Positions 9,275 through 18,200 of a DNA stretch of 60,063 nt are shown here, piece after piece. The notes beneath the pieces were generated by a model. It was not told the origin of the DNA. It did no database searches and saw only the letters and a program-made list of their open reading frames with translations. A program made the translations under genes and the position numbers. This DNA comes from Actinomycetales bacterium. Lineage in GTDB: Bacteria; Actinomycetota; Actinomycetes; Actinomycetales; Microbacteriaceae. Numbering within the stretch: the first letter of the stretch is position 1; each line of letters starts with the position of its first letter. The DNA lies in assembly GCA_015654575.1 (NCBI GenBank), contig JAATGR010000251.1:1-60063 (forward strand). Direction: 5' to 3'.

Positions 9275-10138
9275 TCACGATCTCCGTCCCGCGTAGCTGA
9301 GGTGACCGAGGGAGAAGACGAACAGCCCCAACACGAGTCCGGGAAGCAGCGTCAGCCAGGGCGCTGCGACGACATAGTCCCGTCCCGAGGCGATGAGGTT
9401 CCCCCATTCCGGCGCGGGCGGCGCGGCGCCGAATCCGAGGAAGCTGAGGGATGCGGCGATCAGGACGGCGGCCCCGACCTCGAGTACCCCGAGGGCGAGC
9501 ACAGGGCCCGCTGCGTTTGGGACGATGTGGCGCAGGATCACGAGAGGGCGGGGCACGCCGTTCACGCGCGCCGCCTCGATGTAGGGCAGGCGCGAGATCC
9601 GCAGCACCTCGGAGCGGGTGATCCGCGCGAAGCCCGGGATCAGGCCGATGCCGACGGCGATGGCAACGCTTGTCGTGCCGAAGCCGATCGCGGTGACGAC
9701 GGCGAGCGCCGTGAGAAGGCCGGGCAGGGCGAGGGTCACATCGACAAGACGCATCAGCCCGATGTCGACGAGCCCGCCGGCGAACCCGCTGAGGGCGCCG
9801 AGCGCGAGACCCGCGCTCGCGCCGATCGCGACGGCGATCGTGGCCGCCTGCAGTGAGAGGCCCGTCCCGTGCACGACGCGGGCGAAGAGGTCGCGGCCCA
9901 GCTCGTCCGTGCCGAAGAGGTGGCTCCAGGAGGGGGGCAACAGGCGGTCGGCGGGCGCGGTCGCGAAGGGGTCGGCTGAGGTCAGCAACGTCGGCGCCAC
10001 AGCGGCGATCAGCACGAGCACGACGTAGGCGATCGCCACGAGGGCGCCGGGGCGCAGGAGCGGATGCAGCACCCGTCGTTCCGAGTCCTCGCCGGAAGCA
10101 GCATCCGGGAGCGAGGCGAGTTCCACCGTGGTCATCAC
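9275..10138 (-). CDS. Peptide-type ABC transporter permease, DppC-like
   Basis: 287 residues with about six membrane helices. The N terminus has the DppC-type LFGTDELGRDLFARVVHGT motif region, and the EAA loop is present as EAARVNGVPRPLVILRHIVPN. ATG 10136-10138 overlaps the stop of the DppB-like gene. Forms the translocation channel with that permease. Confidence 0.92.
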   Translation of the reverse strand: MMTTVELASLPDAASGEDSERRVLHPLLRPGALVAIAYVVLVLIAAVAPTLLTSADPFATAPADRLLPPSWSHLFGTDELGRDLFARVVHGTGLSLQAATIAVAIGASAGLALGALSGFAGGLVDIGLMRLVDVTLALPGLLTALAVVTAIGFGTTSVAIAVGIGLIPGFARITRSEVLRISRLPYIEAARVNGVPRPLVILRHIVPNAAGPVLALGVLEVGAAVLIAASLSFLGFGAAPPAPEWGNLIASGRDYVVAAPWLTLLPGLVLGLFVFSLGHLSYAGRRS

Positions 10139-11082
10139 ACGCTCCTCAGCACGATGCGCGGGTCGAGCAGGGGATAGATCACGTCGACGACCAGGTTGAC
10201 GACGACGAACGCGGTGGCGGAGACGAGCACGATCCCCTGGACGAGCGGGATGTCCTGCGCGCTCACGGCCTGCTGCGTGAGCCGACCGATGCCCTGGCGG
10301 GAGAACACGGTCTCGCTGATCACGGCGCCCGTGACGGTGCCGGCCACGAGCAGGCCGACGATCGTCACGGTCGGCAGGATCGCGTTCTTGAGGACATGGC
10401 GCGAGAAGACGCGCGGCGCGGGGATGCCCTTCGCCACCGCCGTGGCGACATACGGCTCCTGGCGGGCGTCGGCGAGCCCGCGTCCGAGCACCTGCGCGAG
10501 CATCGCGGAACCGGGGATCGCCATCACGATGGCGGGGAGCACGATCGAGGAGAATCCCTTCGAGCCGCCGGAGGGGAACCAGCCCAGGGCGAAAGAGAAG
10601 ACCTGGATGAGGATCAACCCCACCCAGAACGTCGGCAGGGCCGCGGTCACCCAGGGCAGCCGGGTGAACAGGCCGCGCAGCCAGGAGAAGCGCGCGTACT
10701 GCGCGAGCACGGCGATGGCCGTACCGATGACGAGGGCGAGCAGCAGCGAGAACAGGGCGAGCGTGACGGTGGGGCCGACGTTCTCCTGGATGAGCTCGAC
10801 GACCGGGCGCTTCCGCGAGAGCGAGGTGCCCAGGTCGAAGGTCACGGCGCGCAGCAGGAAGCTGGCGTACTGCACGATGATCGGCTGGTCCAGCCCGTAG
10901 GTGGCGCGGATCGCGGCGATCTCATCGGGTCCGAGCGCCGTCGTGTCGCTCGTGGTGCCCTGGTAGAGCAGCGTGACGGAGTCGCCGGGGAGGAGATAGA
11001 CGATGAAGAACGTGACGGTGAAGGCCGCCCAGAGCACGAACAGTGCCTGGGCGACCTTTCCCGCTACGTAGCGAACGAGCAT
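10135..11082 (-). CDS. Peptide-type ABC transporter permease, DppB-like
   Basis: 315 residues. N-terminal helix with FIVYLLPGDSV, typical of DppB (LxPGDP-like), then a periplasmic-side segment ending RATYGLDQPIIVQY, and an EAA-like loop EPYVATAVAKGIPAPRVFSRH. Five to six membrane segments. It starts 4 bp after the stop of the substrate-binding lipoprotein, so the importer genes are co-transcribed. Confidence 0.92.
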   Translation of the reverse strand: MLVRYVAGKVAQALFVLWAAFTVTFFIVYLLPGDSVTLLYQGTTSDTTALGPDEIAAIRATYGLDQPIIVQYASFLLRAVTFDLGTSLSRKRPVVELIQENVGPTVTLALFSLLLALVIGTAIAVLAQYARFSWLRGLFTRLPWVTAALPTFWVGLILIQVFSFALGWFPSGGSKGFSSIVLPAIVMAIPGSAMLAQVLGRGLADARQEPYVATAVAKGIPAPRVFSRHVLKNAILPTVTIVGLLVAGTVTGAVISETVFSRQGIGRLTQQAVSAQDIPLVQGIVLVSATAFVVVNLVVDVIYPLLDPRIVLRSV

Positions 11083-11086
11083 CGAC

Positions 11087-12745
11087 TCAGTCCGCGTCGA
11101 TCCACGCGTCGTTGAGCACGGTGTAGTTCTCCGCGGCGTAGGCGATGCCGTGGACGTTCTCCGCCACGCCGATCGTCTGCAGCCGCGAGTTCACCGAGAA
11201 CGCCACGACCTGGTCGTTGAACAGCTGCTGGATCTCCTCGAAGGTCGCCGATCGCGTGGTTGTGTCGGTCTCGCTCACGGACTCCTCCAGCAGCGCCGAC
11301 AGCTCGGTCGCCGTCTCGACGCTCTGCGAGTAGTAGCCGACGGAGCTCGGCGACAGCACCGCGGTGTCGAAGAGGTCGCGGAGGATGTTGGGCTCTGCCC
11401 GCGTGAGCGCGGTGCCCGCCACGTCGAAGTCGCCCGCAGCGACCGCGGCGGTCGCGGACGCGGAGTCCAGCGACTCGATCTCAAGGTCGATGCCGATCTC
11501 CTTGAGCTGGTCCTGGATGAGCACGAGGGTCGTGTCCGACTCGATGTCCGCCCACAGCAGCCAGTCGATCGTGAGCCGCTGACCGTCCTTCTCGTAGTAG
11601 CCGTCGCTTCCGAGCGTGTAGCCGGCTTCCTCGATGAGCGCCTTGGCGCCGTCGGGGTCGTAGGCGTACGCGTCCTCGTCGCTGAAGAACGACGGTGTCG
11701 TCGAGGACAGCACGCTCGTCGGGGTCGGGTAGCCCTCGAAGTACACCGTGTTCGCGATCTCGGTGCGGTCGATGGCCTTCACGAGCGCCTGGCGGAGGCG
11801 GAGGTCGCTCAGCACGCGCCCGTCGGTGACGTTCGGCACGGCGACCGAGGTGAGTCCGGGCAGCTCGCGTTCGAGGATCGAACCGCCGGCTGCGGTGATG
11901 AGCTCCTGGTTCTCCGCGGTGAGCGCATTGCGCGGCCAGGCGACGTCGATCTGACCGCTGGTGAGGTCGCCGACGATGACGGAGTATTCGGGGACGTAGG
12001 TCAGCTCGACGTTGGCGATGTGCGCCGCACCGGTGTTCTCGACCGATCCGGCCGCCCAGGCGTAGTCCTCTCGTCGCGAGAGGCTCGCCCCCTCGTCCGC
12101 GGTGTAGGAATCGAGCGTGTACAGCCCGGACCCGGAGTAGTCGCCCGCGCACCGCTCCTCCGCGGTCTTCTCGTAGGAGTCCGGCGAGAGGATGCCGAGC
12201 GCCGGCGTCGATGTCGCTTGGAGGAACTGCGCGTTAGGGGCGCTGAAGTCGATCTGCACCGTCGACTCGTCGATGACGGTGGTGCCGGTGTAGCCGGTGA
12301 GGTAGCCGTATGCCTGCGCGCCGACGTTGCCGAGATTCCAGATGGCGTCGAACGCGGTCTTGACGGCGTCGGCGTCGAAGGTCTCGCCGTCAGAGAACGT
12401 GACGCCGTCTTCGAGGGTGAACGTGAAGCTGGTTGCGTCGTCGGAAACGGTCCACGACGATGCCAGCCACGGCAGGATCTCGCCGGTGTCGGGGTCCTGC
12501 GAGGTCAGCGAGTCCACCAGCCATGACGCGAGGATGCGGTCCTCGAGGAAACCGGTCTGCGCGGGGTCGATACAGCCTTTCGTGTAGCTGAAGGCAATGT
12601 TCAGGGTGCCGCCGTCGACGATGTCCCCGTCGCTGGCGGAGGAGTTGCCGGTGGTCGAGGCGCAGCCGGCCAGCGCGAGGAGCGATGCGCTCGCGAGGAC
12701 GGCCGCGGCTCTGCGCCATGGCGCTGTGCTGTGCGGGTGGGACAT
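11087..12745 (-). CDS. ABC transporter substrate-binding lipoprotein, family 5
   Basis: 552 residues. Lipoprotein signal peptide with lipobox LALAGC (Cys about residue 28). Family 5 (DppA/OppA/NikA) architecture with EDGVTFSDGETFDADAV, ALVKAIDRTEIANTVYF and the closing C-terminal lobe. A GAAAGAAGGAA ribosome site precedes the ATG. Ligands of this family include peptides, nickel chelates, opines, glycosides and plant-derived small molecules; the neighbouring monooxygenases favour a small organic compound over peptides. Confidence 0.92.
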   Translation of the reverse strand: MSHPHSTAPWRRAAAVLASASLLALAGCASTTGNSSASDGDIVDGGTLNIAFSYTKGCIDPAQTGFLEDRILASWLVDSLTSQDPDTGEILPWLASSWTVSDDATSFTFTLEDGVTFSDGETFDADAVKTAFDAIWNLGNVGAQAYGYLTGYTGTTVIDESTVQIDFSAPNAQFLQATSTPALGILSPDSYEKTAEERCAGDYSGSGLYTLDSYTADEGASLSRREDYAWAAGSVENTGAAHIANVELTYVPEYSVIVGDLTSGQIDVAWPRNALTAENQELITAAGGSILERELPGLTSVAVPNVTDGRVLSDLRLRQALVKAIDRTEIANTVYFEGYPTPTSVLSSTTPSFFSDEDAYAYDPDGAKALIEEAGYTLGSDGYYEKDGQRLTIDWLLWADIESDTTLVLIQDQLKEIGIDLEIESLDSASATAAVAAGDFDVAGTALTRAEPNILRDLFDTAVLSPSSVGYYSQSVETATELSALLEESVSETDTTTRSATFEEIQQLFNDQVVAFSVNSRLQTIGVAENVHGIAYAAENYTVLNDAWIDAD

Positions 12746-12784
12746 GGGTGTTCCTTCTTTCCGTGGTGCTGACGGGTGCGGTGG

Positions 12785-13870
12785 TCAGGCCGATATCGAG
12801 ACCGGGCGGCCGAGGTGGGGGATCACGTGCTCGGCGAGGTCCTCGAGGAGACGCCGGTTCTCCGCGAGTCCGAAGGCCGGGGGCAAGAACAGGATGAGCT
12901 CGTCCGCCTCCGCGAGCGCGACGTCGGCGAGCAGCGCGTCGAGGACGGCCGACGGGTCGCCATGGACGGCGTCGCTCACCGAGAAGCGGGGGCGGGCATC
13001 GCCCACGCCGTCCAGCGCACGCGGGTCGACGGCGCCCTGGGGGCGCGAGGCGCCGGGGCCGAGGGTGCGTCGCTCCTCGTCGTATGCGGCGTAGAGCCGC
13101 GCCAGCTCGGGCGTCGTCGCTGGCAGGACGGAACGGCTCACCGAGACACGCGGGACACGCGGGCCGGTGTGGGCGGCGCGATAGTCGGCGATGGCCTGAC
13201 GCTGCGCCTCGTTGTAGTCGTCGACCGGCTCGGTCAGGATTGTGCTGAGCAGCAGTCGCAGCCCCTGGCCGCCGATGCGCGTGGCCGAGGTGGCGGAGCC
13301 CGCTCCGAACCACACGCGTTCGATGAGGGTGTCGCTCAGACCGCGCACGGTCAGTTCCCGGTCGAGCGGTGCGCCGCCGAAGTCGGTGCCCCGCCCGACG
13401 CTCTGGCCCTGGATCGCGCGGAGGAACACGGCGAGGCGATCCTGTGCCTGATCCCGGCCGTCGTTGACCTCTTGCCCGAAGGCGGCGTCGAAGCCGCCCT
13501 GACCCGTGCCGAAGCCCAGCTGGAGCCGCCCCTGCGTGAGATGGTCGGCGAGGCTCGCGGCCTCGGCGAGCAGCACCGGGTCCTCATAGCGGATGCCGAT
13601 GATCGCCGTGCCGAGCCCGATCCGCTCCGTGTGCTGGGCCACGACCGGAAGGAACACGAGCGGCGAGGAGAGGTAGTTGTCGAAGTGGCGCTGGTACACC
13701 CAGCCGCGGTCAAAGCCCAGCTGCTCGCCGACCCGGAAGAGCTCGATTCCGTCTTGGACAGATTCGGCGACGCGCCCCGTGGCGAACGGAATCCGCGTGT
13801 GGAAGCCGACGGTGAGGGGTCGGCGGGTGCCACTCGGCGCCTCGGCGCCTCGGGTGATGAGATCGGTCAC
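12785..13870 (-). CDS. LLM-class flavin-dependent oxidoreductase 2
   Basis: 361 residues, starting at GTG 13868-13870 with GGAAGGAAG just upstream; the longer frame to 13939 lacks a ribosome site. Same architecture as the enzyme at 5133-6215: YQRHFDNYLSSPLVFLP, GLGTAIIGIRYEDP, LTQGRLQLGFGTG and a C-terminal LFLPPAFGLAENRRLLEDL. Clear paralogy between the first and second-last gene of one operon suggests two successive oxidations or enzymes for two related substrates. First gene after the LysR gene. Confidence 0.87.
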   Translation of the reverse strand: MTDLITRGAEAPSGTRRPLTVGFHTRIPFATGRVAESVQDGIELFRVGEQLGFDRGWVYQRHFDNYLSSPLVFLPVVAQHTERIGLGTAIIGIRYEDPVLLAEAASLADHLTQGRLQLGFGTGQGGFDAAFGQEVNDGRDQAQDRLAVFLRAIQGQSVGRGTDFGGAPLDRELTVRGLSDTLIERVWFGAGSATSATRIGGQGLRLLLSTILTEPVDDYNEAQRQAIADYRAAHTGPRVPRVSVSRSVLPATTPELARLYAAYDEERRTLGPGASRPQGAVDPRALDGVGDARPRFSVSDAVHGDPSAVLDALLADVALAEADELILFLPPAFGLAENRRLLEDLAEHVIPHLGRPVSISA

Positions 13871-14140
13871 GTCGTCTTCCTTCCCTGCTGCGCGCGATGT
13901 CCAGGAAGCGGGGTGCCCGGCACGGCAGGCCCCCATCATCGGCAGCAGGGTCGACGGGCGTCCAAGAGGGTGCGGTTATGCGTTCGCATCACGCCGCGTT
14001 ATCTATTGCGCTGCGTCGTTGGCGCCGCTGAAATAGCTGGTCATCGGCGCTTTTCGGAATTCGCTGACGATTCACGGGACCGGACGGACGGCGCTGTTCG
14101 GTGACGACGTGTTACGCCGTCTGCGAGGGGCCCGCGCCGC
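13871..14140 (-). promoter_or_regulatory. Promoter region of the LLM2-ABC-LLM1 operon
   Basis: This 270-bp gap lies between the LysR gene and the operon it probably controls. It is less GC-rich in the middle (around 13990-14060). A dyad with arms ATGCG and CGCAT separated by TT (13978-13989) is a candidate regulator site. No coding frame is convincing. Promoter elements could not be fixed by eye. Confidence 0.4.
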
Positions 14141-15001
14141 TCAGGAGGCGAGGCGGGTGAGGAAGAAGCCGCGGAGAGCGGTGGAGGCGGTGCGCTCGAC
14201 GTCCGCCTCGACGCCCCGGCGCGAGATCATCTGCACCGGCACGTCACTGAGCGGCGGAAGTCCCGTGATGGGGGCAAGGCCCTCCGGTGTCGTGCCTGCG
14301 GTGGGGAGGACGGCGACCCCGACGCCTGCGCGCACGGCGGCGATGATGCCTTCCAGGCTCGCGGATTCCGTGATGACCTCGACGGGCTGACGCCGGGCGG
14401 CGAGAGCGGCGATGGCCCACTCCCGCATGCCGCACGGTTCGGTGAAGGCGACGAGCTGAACGGGCCCGCGTGGATCGAGCGGCGCACGACCGACCGACCC
14501 GTACCAGCGCAGCGGGAGTGTTCCGACCTGGGTCCCGCCGAGCTCCCCGCCGCCGCCGAGGACGAGGGAGACATCGACATCCCCCTTGACGACCGCGTCC
14601 ACCAGCCGCGGTGACCGGTCGATGTGGAACTGTACCTGCCGGTCCGGGTAGGCGGCGCGCAGCAGCGCGAGCAGCTCGGGCAAGGTCTGCTCGGCCGCGG
14701 CCTCCGGTGATCCGACGACGATCGGTCGCTGCGGCAGAATGTCGAGCCCGCGCACGACGTCGTCATGGACGGCGATGATGCGTCGGGCCTCCGAGAGGAA
14801 GTGCCGACCGGCCGCTGTGAAGCGCATGCGGCGGCCGTGCTTCTCCATGAGCTGTCGCCGGAGGTGCCGCTCCAGCGCGCGGACATGCTGGCTCACCGCC
14901 GGTTGGCTCAGCCGCAGGGCGTCCGCTGCGGGCGCGAATCCGCCGTATTCCTCGATCGCGACGAGCGTGCGCAGCTTCGCGATGTCGAGATCGTCAGCCA
15001 T
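14141..15001 (-). CDS. LysR-family transcriptional regulator
   Basis: 286 residues. The N-terminal winged HTH is clear (LRTLVAIEEYGGFAPAADAL then LSQPAVSQHVRALE), followed by a two-lobed effector-binding domain with GSPEAAAEQTLPELLALL. It is encoded on the same strand and directly upstream of the import/monooxygenase operon, so control of that operon by the imported compound is likely. Its own promoter lies in 15002-15150. Confidence 0.92.
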   Translation of the reverse strand: MADDLDIAKLRTLVAIEEYGGFAPAADALRLSQPAVSQHVRALERHLRRQLMEKHGRRMRFTAAGRHFLSEARRIIAVHDDVVRGLDILPQRPIVVGSPEAAAEQTLPELLALLRAAYPDRQVQFHIDRSPRLVDAVVKGDVDVSLVLGGGGELGGTQVGTLPLRWYGSVGRAPLDPRGPVQLVAFTEPCGMREWAIAALAARRQPVEVITESASLEGIIAAVRAGVGVAVLPTAGTTPEGLAPITGLPPLSDVPVQMISRRGVEADVERTASTALRGFFLTRLAS

Positions 15002-15159
15002 CTGCTCATGCTAGGGATACCGCGCCCGGTGGCGTCCGTCGTCGTCACGCAATGACACCGGCATCGCCACTGTGCGCGCGAGACCGGATTCCAGCGATCG
15101 CCGCGAGCGCGTGTGAGGGCCCTCGGCTCGGTGCGGACGCCCCCACCATTCCAGATCTG

Positions 15160-15178
15160 TTAGGTTAGGACCACCTAA
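15160..15178 (+). promoter_or_regulatory. DtxR/IdeR-type iron box
   Basis: TTAGGTTAGGACCACCTAA matches the consensus TTAGGTTAGGCTAACCTAA at 16 of 19 positions, with both outer arms TTAGGT and CCTAA intact. It sits 100 bp before the start of the surface-protein gene, where DtxR/IdeR plus Fe(II) would block transcription. Identification rests on eye matching. Confidence 0.75.
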
Positions 15179-15180
15179 GT

Positions 15181-15217
15181 AATCCGCGTGTGGGCTTGCC
15201 TTGCTGACACGCGGATT
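15181..15217 (+). terminator. Leader hairpin just after the iron box (possible attenuator)
   Basis: AATCCGCGTGT (15181-15191) and ACACGCGGATT (15207-15217) form a perfect 11-bp stem with a 15-nt loop, followed by TGTCTGTG. It starts two bases after the iron box and would be near the 5' end of the mRNA. It may be an attenuator, an mRNA-stabilising leader or a second operator; it lacks a proper U tract. Confidence 0.45.
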
Positions 15218-15277
15218 TGTCTGTGACGCGTGGTTTCACCGCGTCCTCAGCCTCTCCTTGAGCGAAAGGACATCCCC

Positions 15278-18200
15278 TTGCCCCGCCCCTCCATCAGGTC
15301 GACCCTCGCGGTGCTTGTGACGACAGCCGTCATGATGCTTGCCGGCGTCACGGCTGCGCAGGCTGCGACCGCATCATCGTCCAACCTCGCGTTGGGCGCG
15401 CAGGCGACCGCCAGCTCGACGCACCCGTCGAACAACTACGCCTTGAACGCGTCCAACCTGGTGGACGGCTCGACGTCGACCCGGTGGGCTGCGGCGGATG
15501 ACGCCACCTTCCCGCTGACGATCGATCTCGATTTCGGGGCGGACGTGACGTTCGACAGCATCTACATCGACGAGTTCACCGACTCGGGCACCAACCTGCG
15601 GGTTGCGACGTACGACCTGCAGGAGTGGGACGAGGATTCGGTGGCCTGGGTGACGTTCGGCACGTATACGGACGGCATTGGAAGCGGCAAGGACATCTCG
15701 GACTTCGGCACCGTCACGACGTCGAAGCTGAGGCTGTCGATCGACAGCATGCTGGAGGGTGAGATCTACACCCCGACGCTCACCGAGATCCAGGTGTACG
15801 ACGGTGCGAGCGCGTCGGATGAGGACGCCGTGACGCCCGACGACGATCCCTATTACGCCTTCGAGAGCACACCCGCCGGTGCGGTCGATGTCGCCACCGA
15901 GGCGGAGGTCGTGCTGCTGGCGGAGCCTGCGACCGATGCGGACACCCTTCGTACCATCAGCTCCGACGGGTCGGTGATCCTCCAGCAGGTCTCGGAGGGA
16001 TCCGGTGCCGTTGCGCAGAGCCTCGACCTCTCCGACTATCTCGATGACGTGACCGGCGGCACCAGCACACTCGACTACGACGGGGACTCCCCGTACGCCG
16101 AGGTCATCTACTTGATCGGAGACAAGGACGGTCAGCGCATCGTCCTGCGCGTGGTCACTCCCGGACAGAACGATCTCGGCGCCGTCGGAACCACGACCAC
16201 GATCGAGGTGCTCGACGCTGCTGCATTCCGGGAGCGCACCGGATTCTCCATCGACGGTCTCGAACTGCTCAGCCCCTTCAGCACCGGTCTGGTCGCGGTG
16301 TACGACGACGGCACGTTATACCGGGCGCAGCGCCTGACCTACACGCTGGCCCCGCAGAGCGACTACACCGCCGGCGCCTTGCCGATCACGTACGAGGCGC
16401 GGTCGTTCCTGCTCGATTCCTACGGTGACCTGTACGCGAGTCGTGACGGCGGCATCGACGTGGTGTCGCTCTACGACCTCTCCACGGTCACCAGTGTGTC
16501 CGCCCCGGAACTCTGCGTCGCCACGTCGTGGGCCTACTCCGCCTACGACACGCTCGCCATCGCCGACGCCGACTCCCACCTGGGCATCTTCGATGTCTCG
16601 AACGGCGTGACACTGCGCACCACGATCGCCCTGGACGCGCCCGCGGCATCCCTCGCATACGTGGCCGTGATCGGCGAGATCCAGGTCGCCTCCGCGGGCT
16701 CCGAGACGATCTCCCGTTACGCGTCCAGCGACGGTTCGGATCGCGACGCACTGGACGCACCGGGCGGTGTGCTCGCCGGATCGCTGCGCGCGTACGACAG
16801 CTGGACCCCCGCCACGACCTACCTCGCCGCCGTCGGCGACGCCGTGTACGGATACCGCACGCTCTATGTCTCCAGCCCGGTCGCCTGGATCACTCCGTCG
16901 CTGTCCGTATCCACCCGCGGCGCTGGCGTCGACTTCGCCGCCGCGGCTGCAGGGTCGGAGACCTCGTCCGACGGCATGTACTGGGAGTACAGCCTGGATG
17001 GCGGCGTGACCTGGGCCGAGCGCGGAGCATCGTGGGGGTCGGCGTCCGCGGATCAGGGCAACGTCACGACGATTCCGACGGCGCTCAGCGAGCCGATGGA
17101 CGGCGTCGCGCCCTACCTGCGTCAGCTCACGGACGAAAGCCTCTGGAAGACGACGACCTTCTCGCGCTGGGAGGGATCCATCACCCTGCCGACCGAGCAG
17201 TACGACGCGCTTTGGCGCTACCGTGTCGAAACGTCGTACGGAACCGTCGCGAGCGCCTCGACGACGATCGTGATCGCTGACGAGCAGGAGATCGACACGA
17301 CACTGCAGGTGACGACCTCCCCGTCTGCGAAGCGCGTCACCGCAGGCCAGTCGGTCACCTTCACCGCCACGGCGACCGCAGAGTCGACGCCGTCCGTGCG
17401 ATGGCAGAGCTCGACGGACGGTGAGAACTGGAGCGACATCGACGGCGCCACCTCGACGAGCCTGACCTTCACCGCCGCGGCGGAGGACTCCGGCACGAGC
17501 TATCGTGCGGTCTTCACCTCCGGCGACTCGCAGGTCGTCACCGACGCAGCCGAGTTAGGCGTGATGGTCCCCGAGGGCATCTCGGTCGGCGCCGCACCCG
17601 AGGGCGCCGTGGTCGCCACCGGTGCCAGCTTCGACCTCGACCTGTCCACCTATTCGCAGGAATGGGCCCGGGATACGGCCGGCGAGAACGTCTCACAGGG
17701 CGACACCGGATTCGTGTTCTCCGGGGGCACGGGCTGGACCGACCCCGAGACAGGAGAGACCCAGCTCGCCTGGGACGGCACGGCGATCTATCTGCCTTAC
17801 GGCGGACAGTGGGACCTGTATCTCTCCTTCGCCAACCCATACCTGTCGATCGCTGCGGATGGGCGTGCGACGCTGACCGCCGAGGTCGCATGGAACGACG
17901 GCAGCGGCGAATGGAGCGGTGAGGTCGACGACAGCTACACGCGGGTGATCATCGCGACGTTCGCCACCAGCGAGCTGACGGCGAACACCGATGGCACCGT
18001 CACCTTCTCCGGAACGCCGGAGTGGACCGGTCGGGCTTACACCGAAGGCGTCGGCGCGGTGTACGCGGACAGCTTCCCGGCGTCGTTCGTGGACTACCTG
18101 GACGCGACGAACCGGGGCTGGTTCTACGCGAGTGGAAGCTCGCGCGATCCGGAGAAGGCCCCGCTCACGGTGACGGCGTCGTTCACGCCGACCGCCGAAG

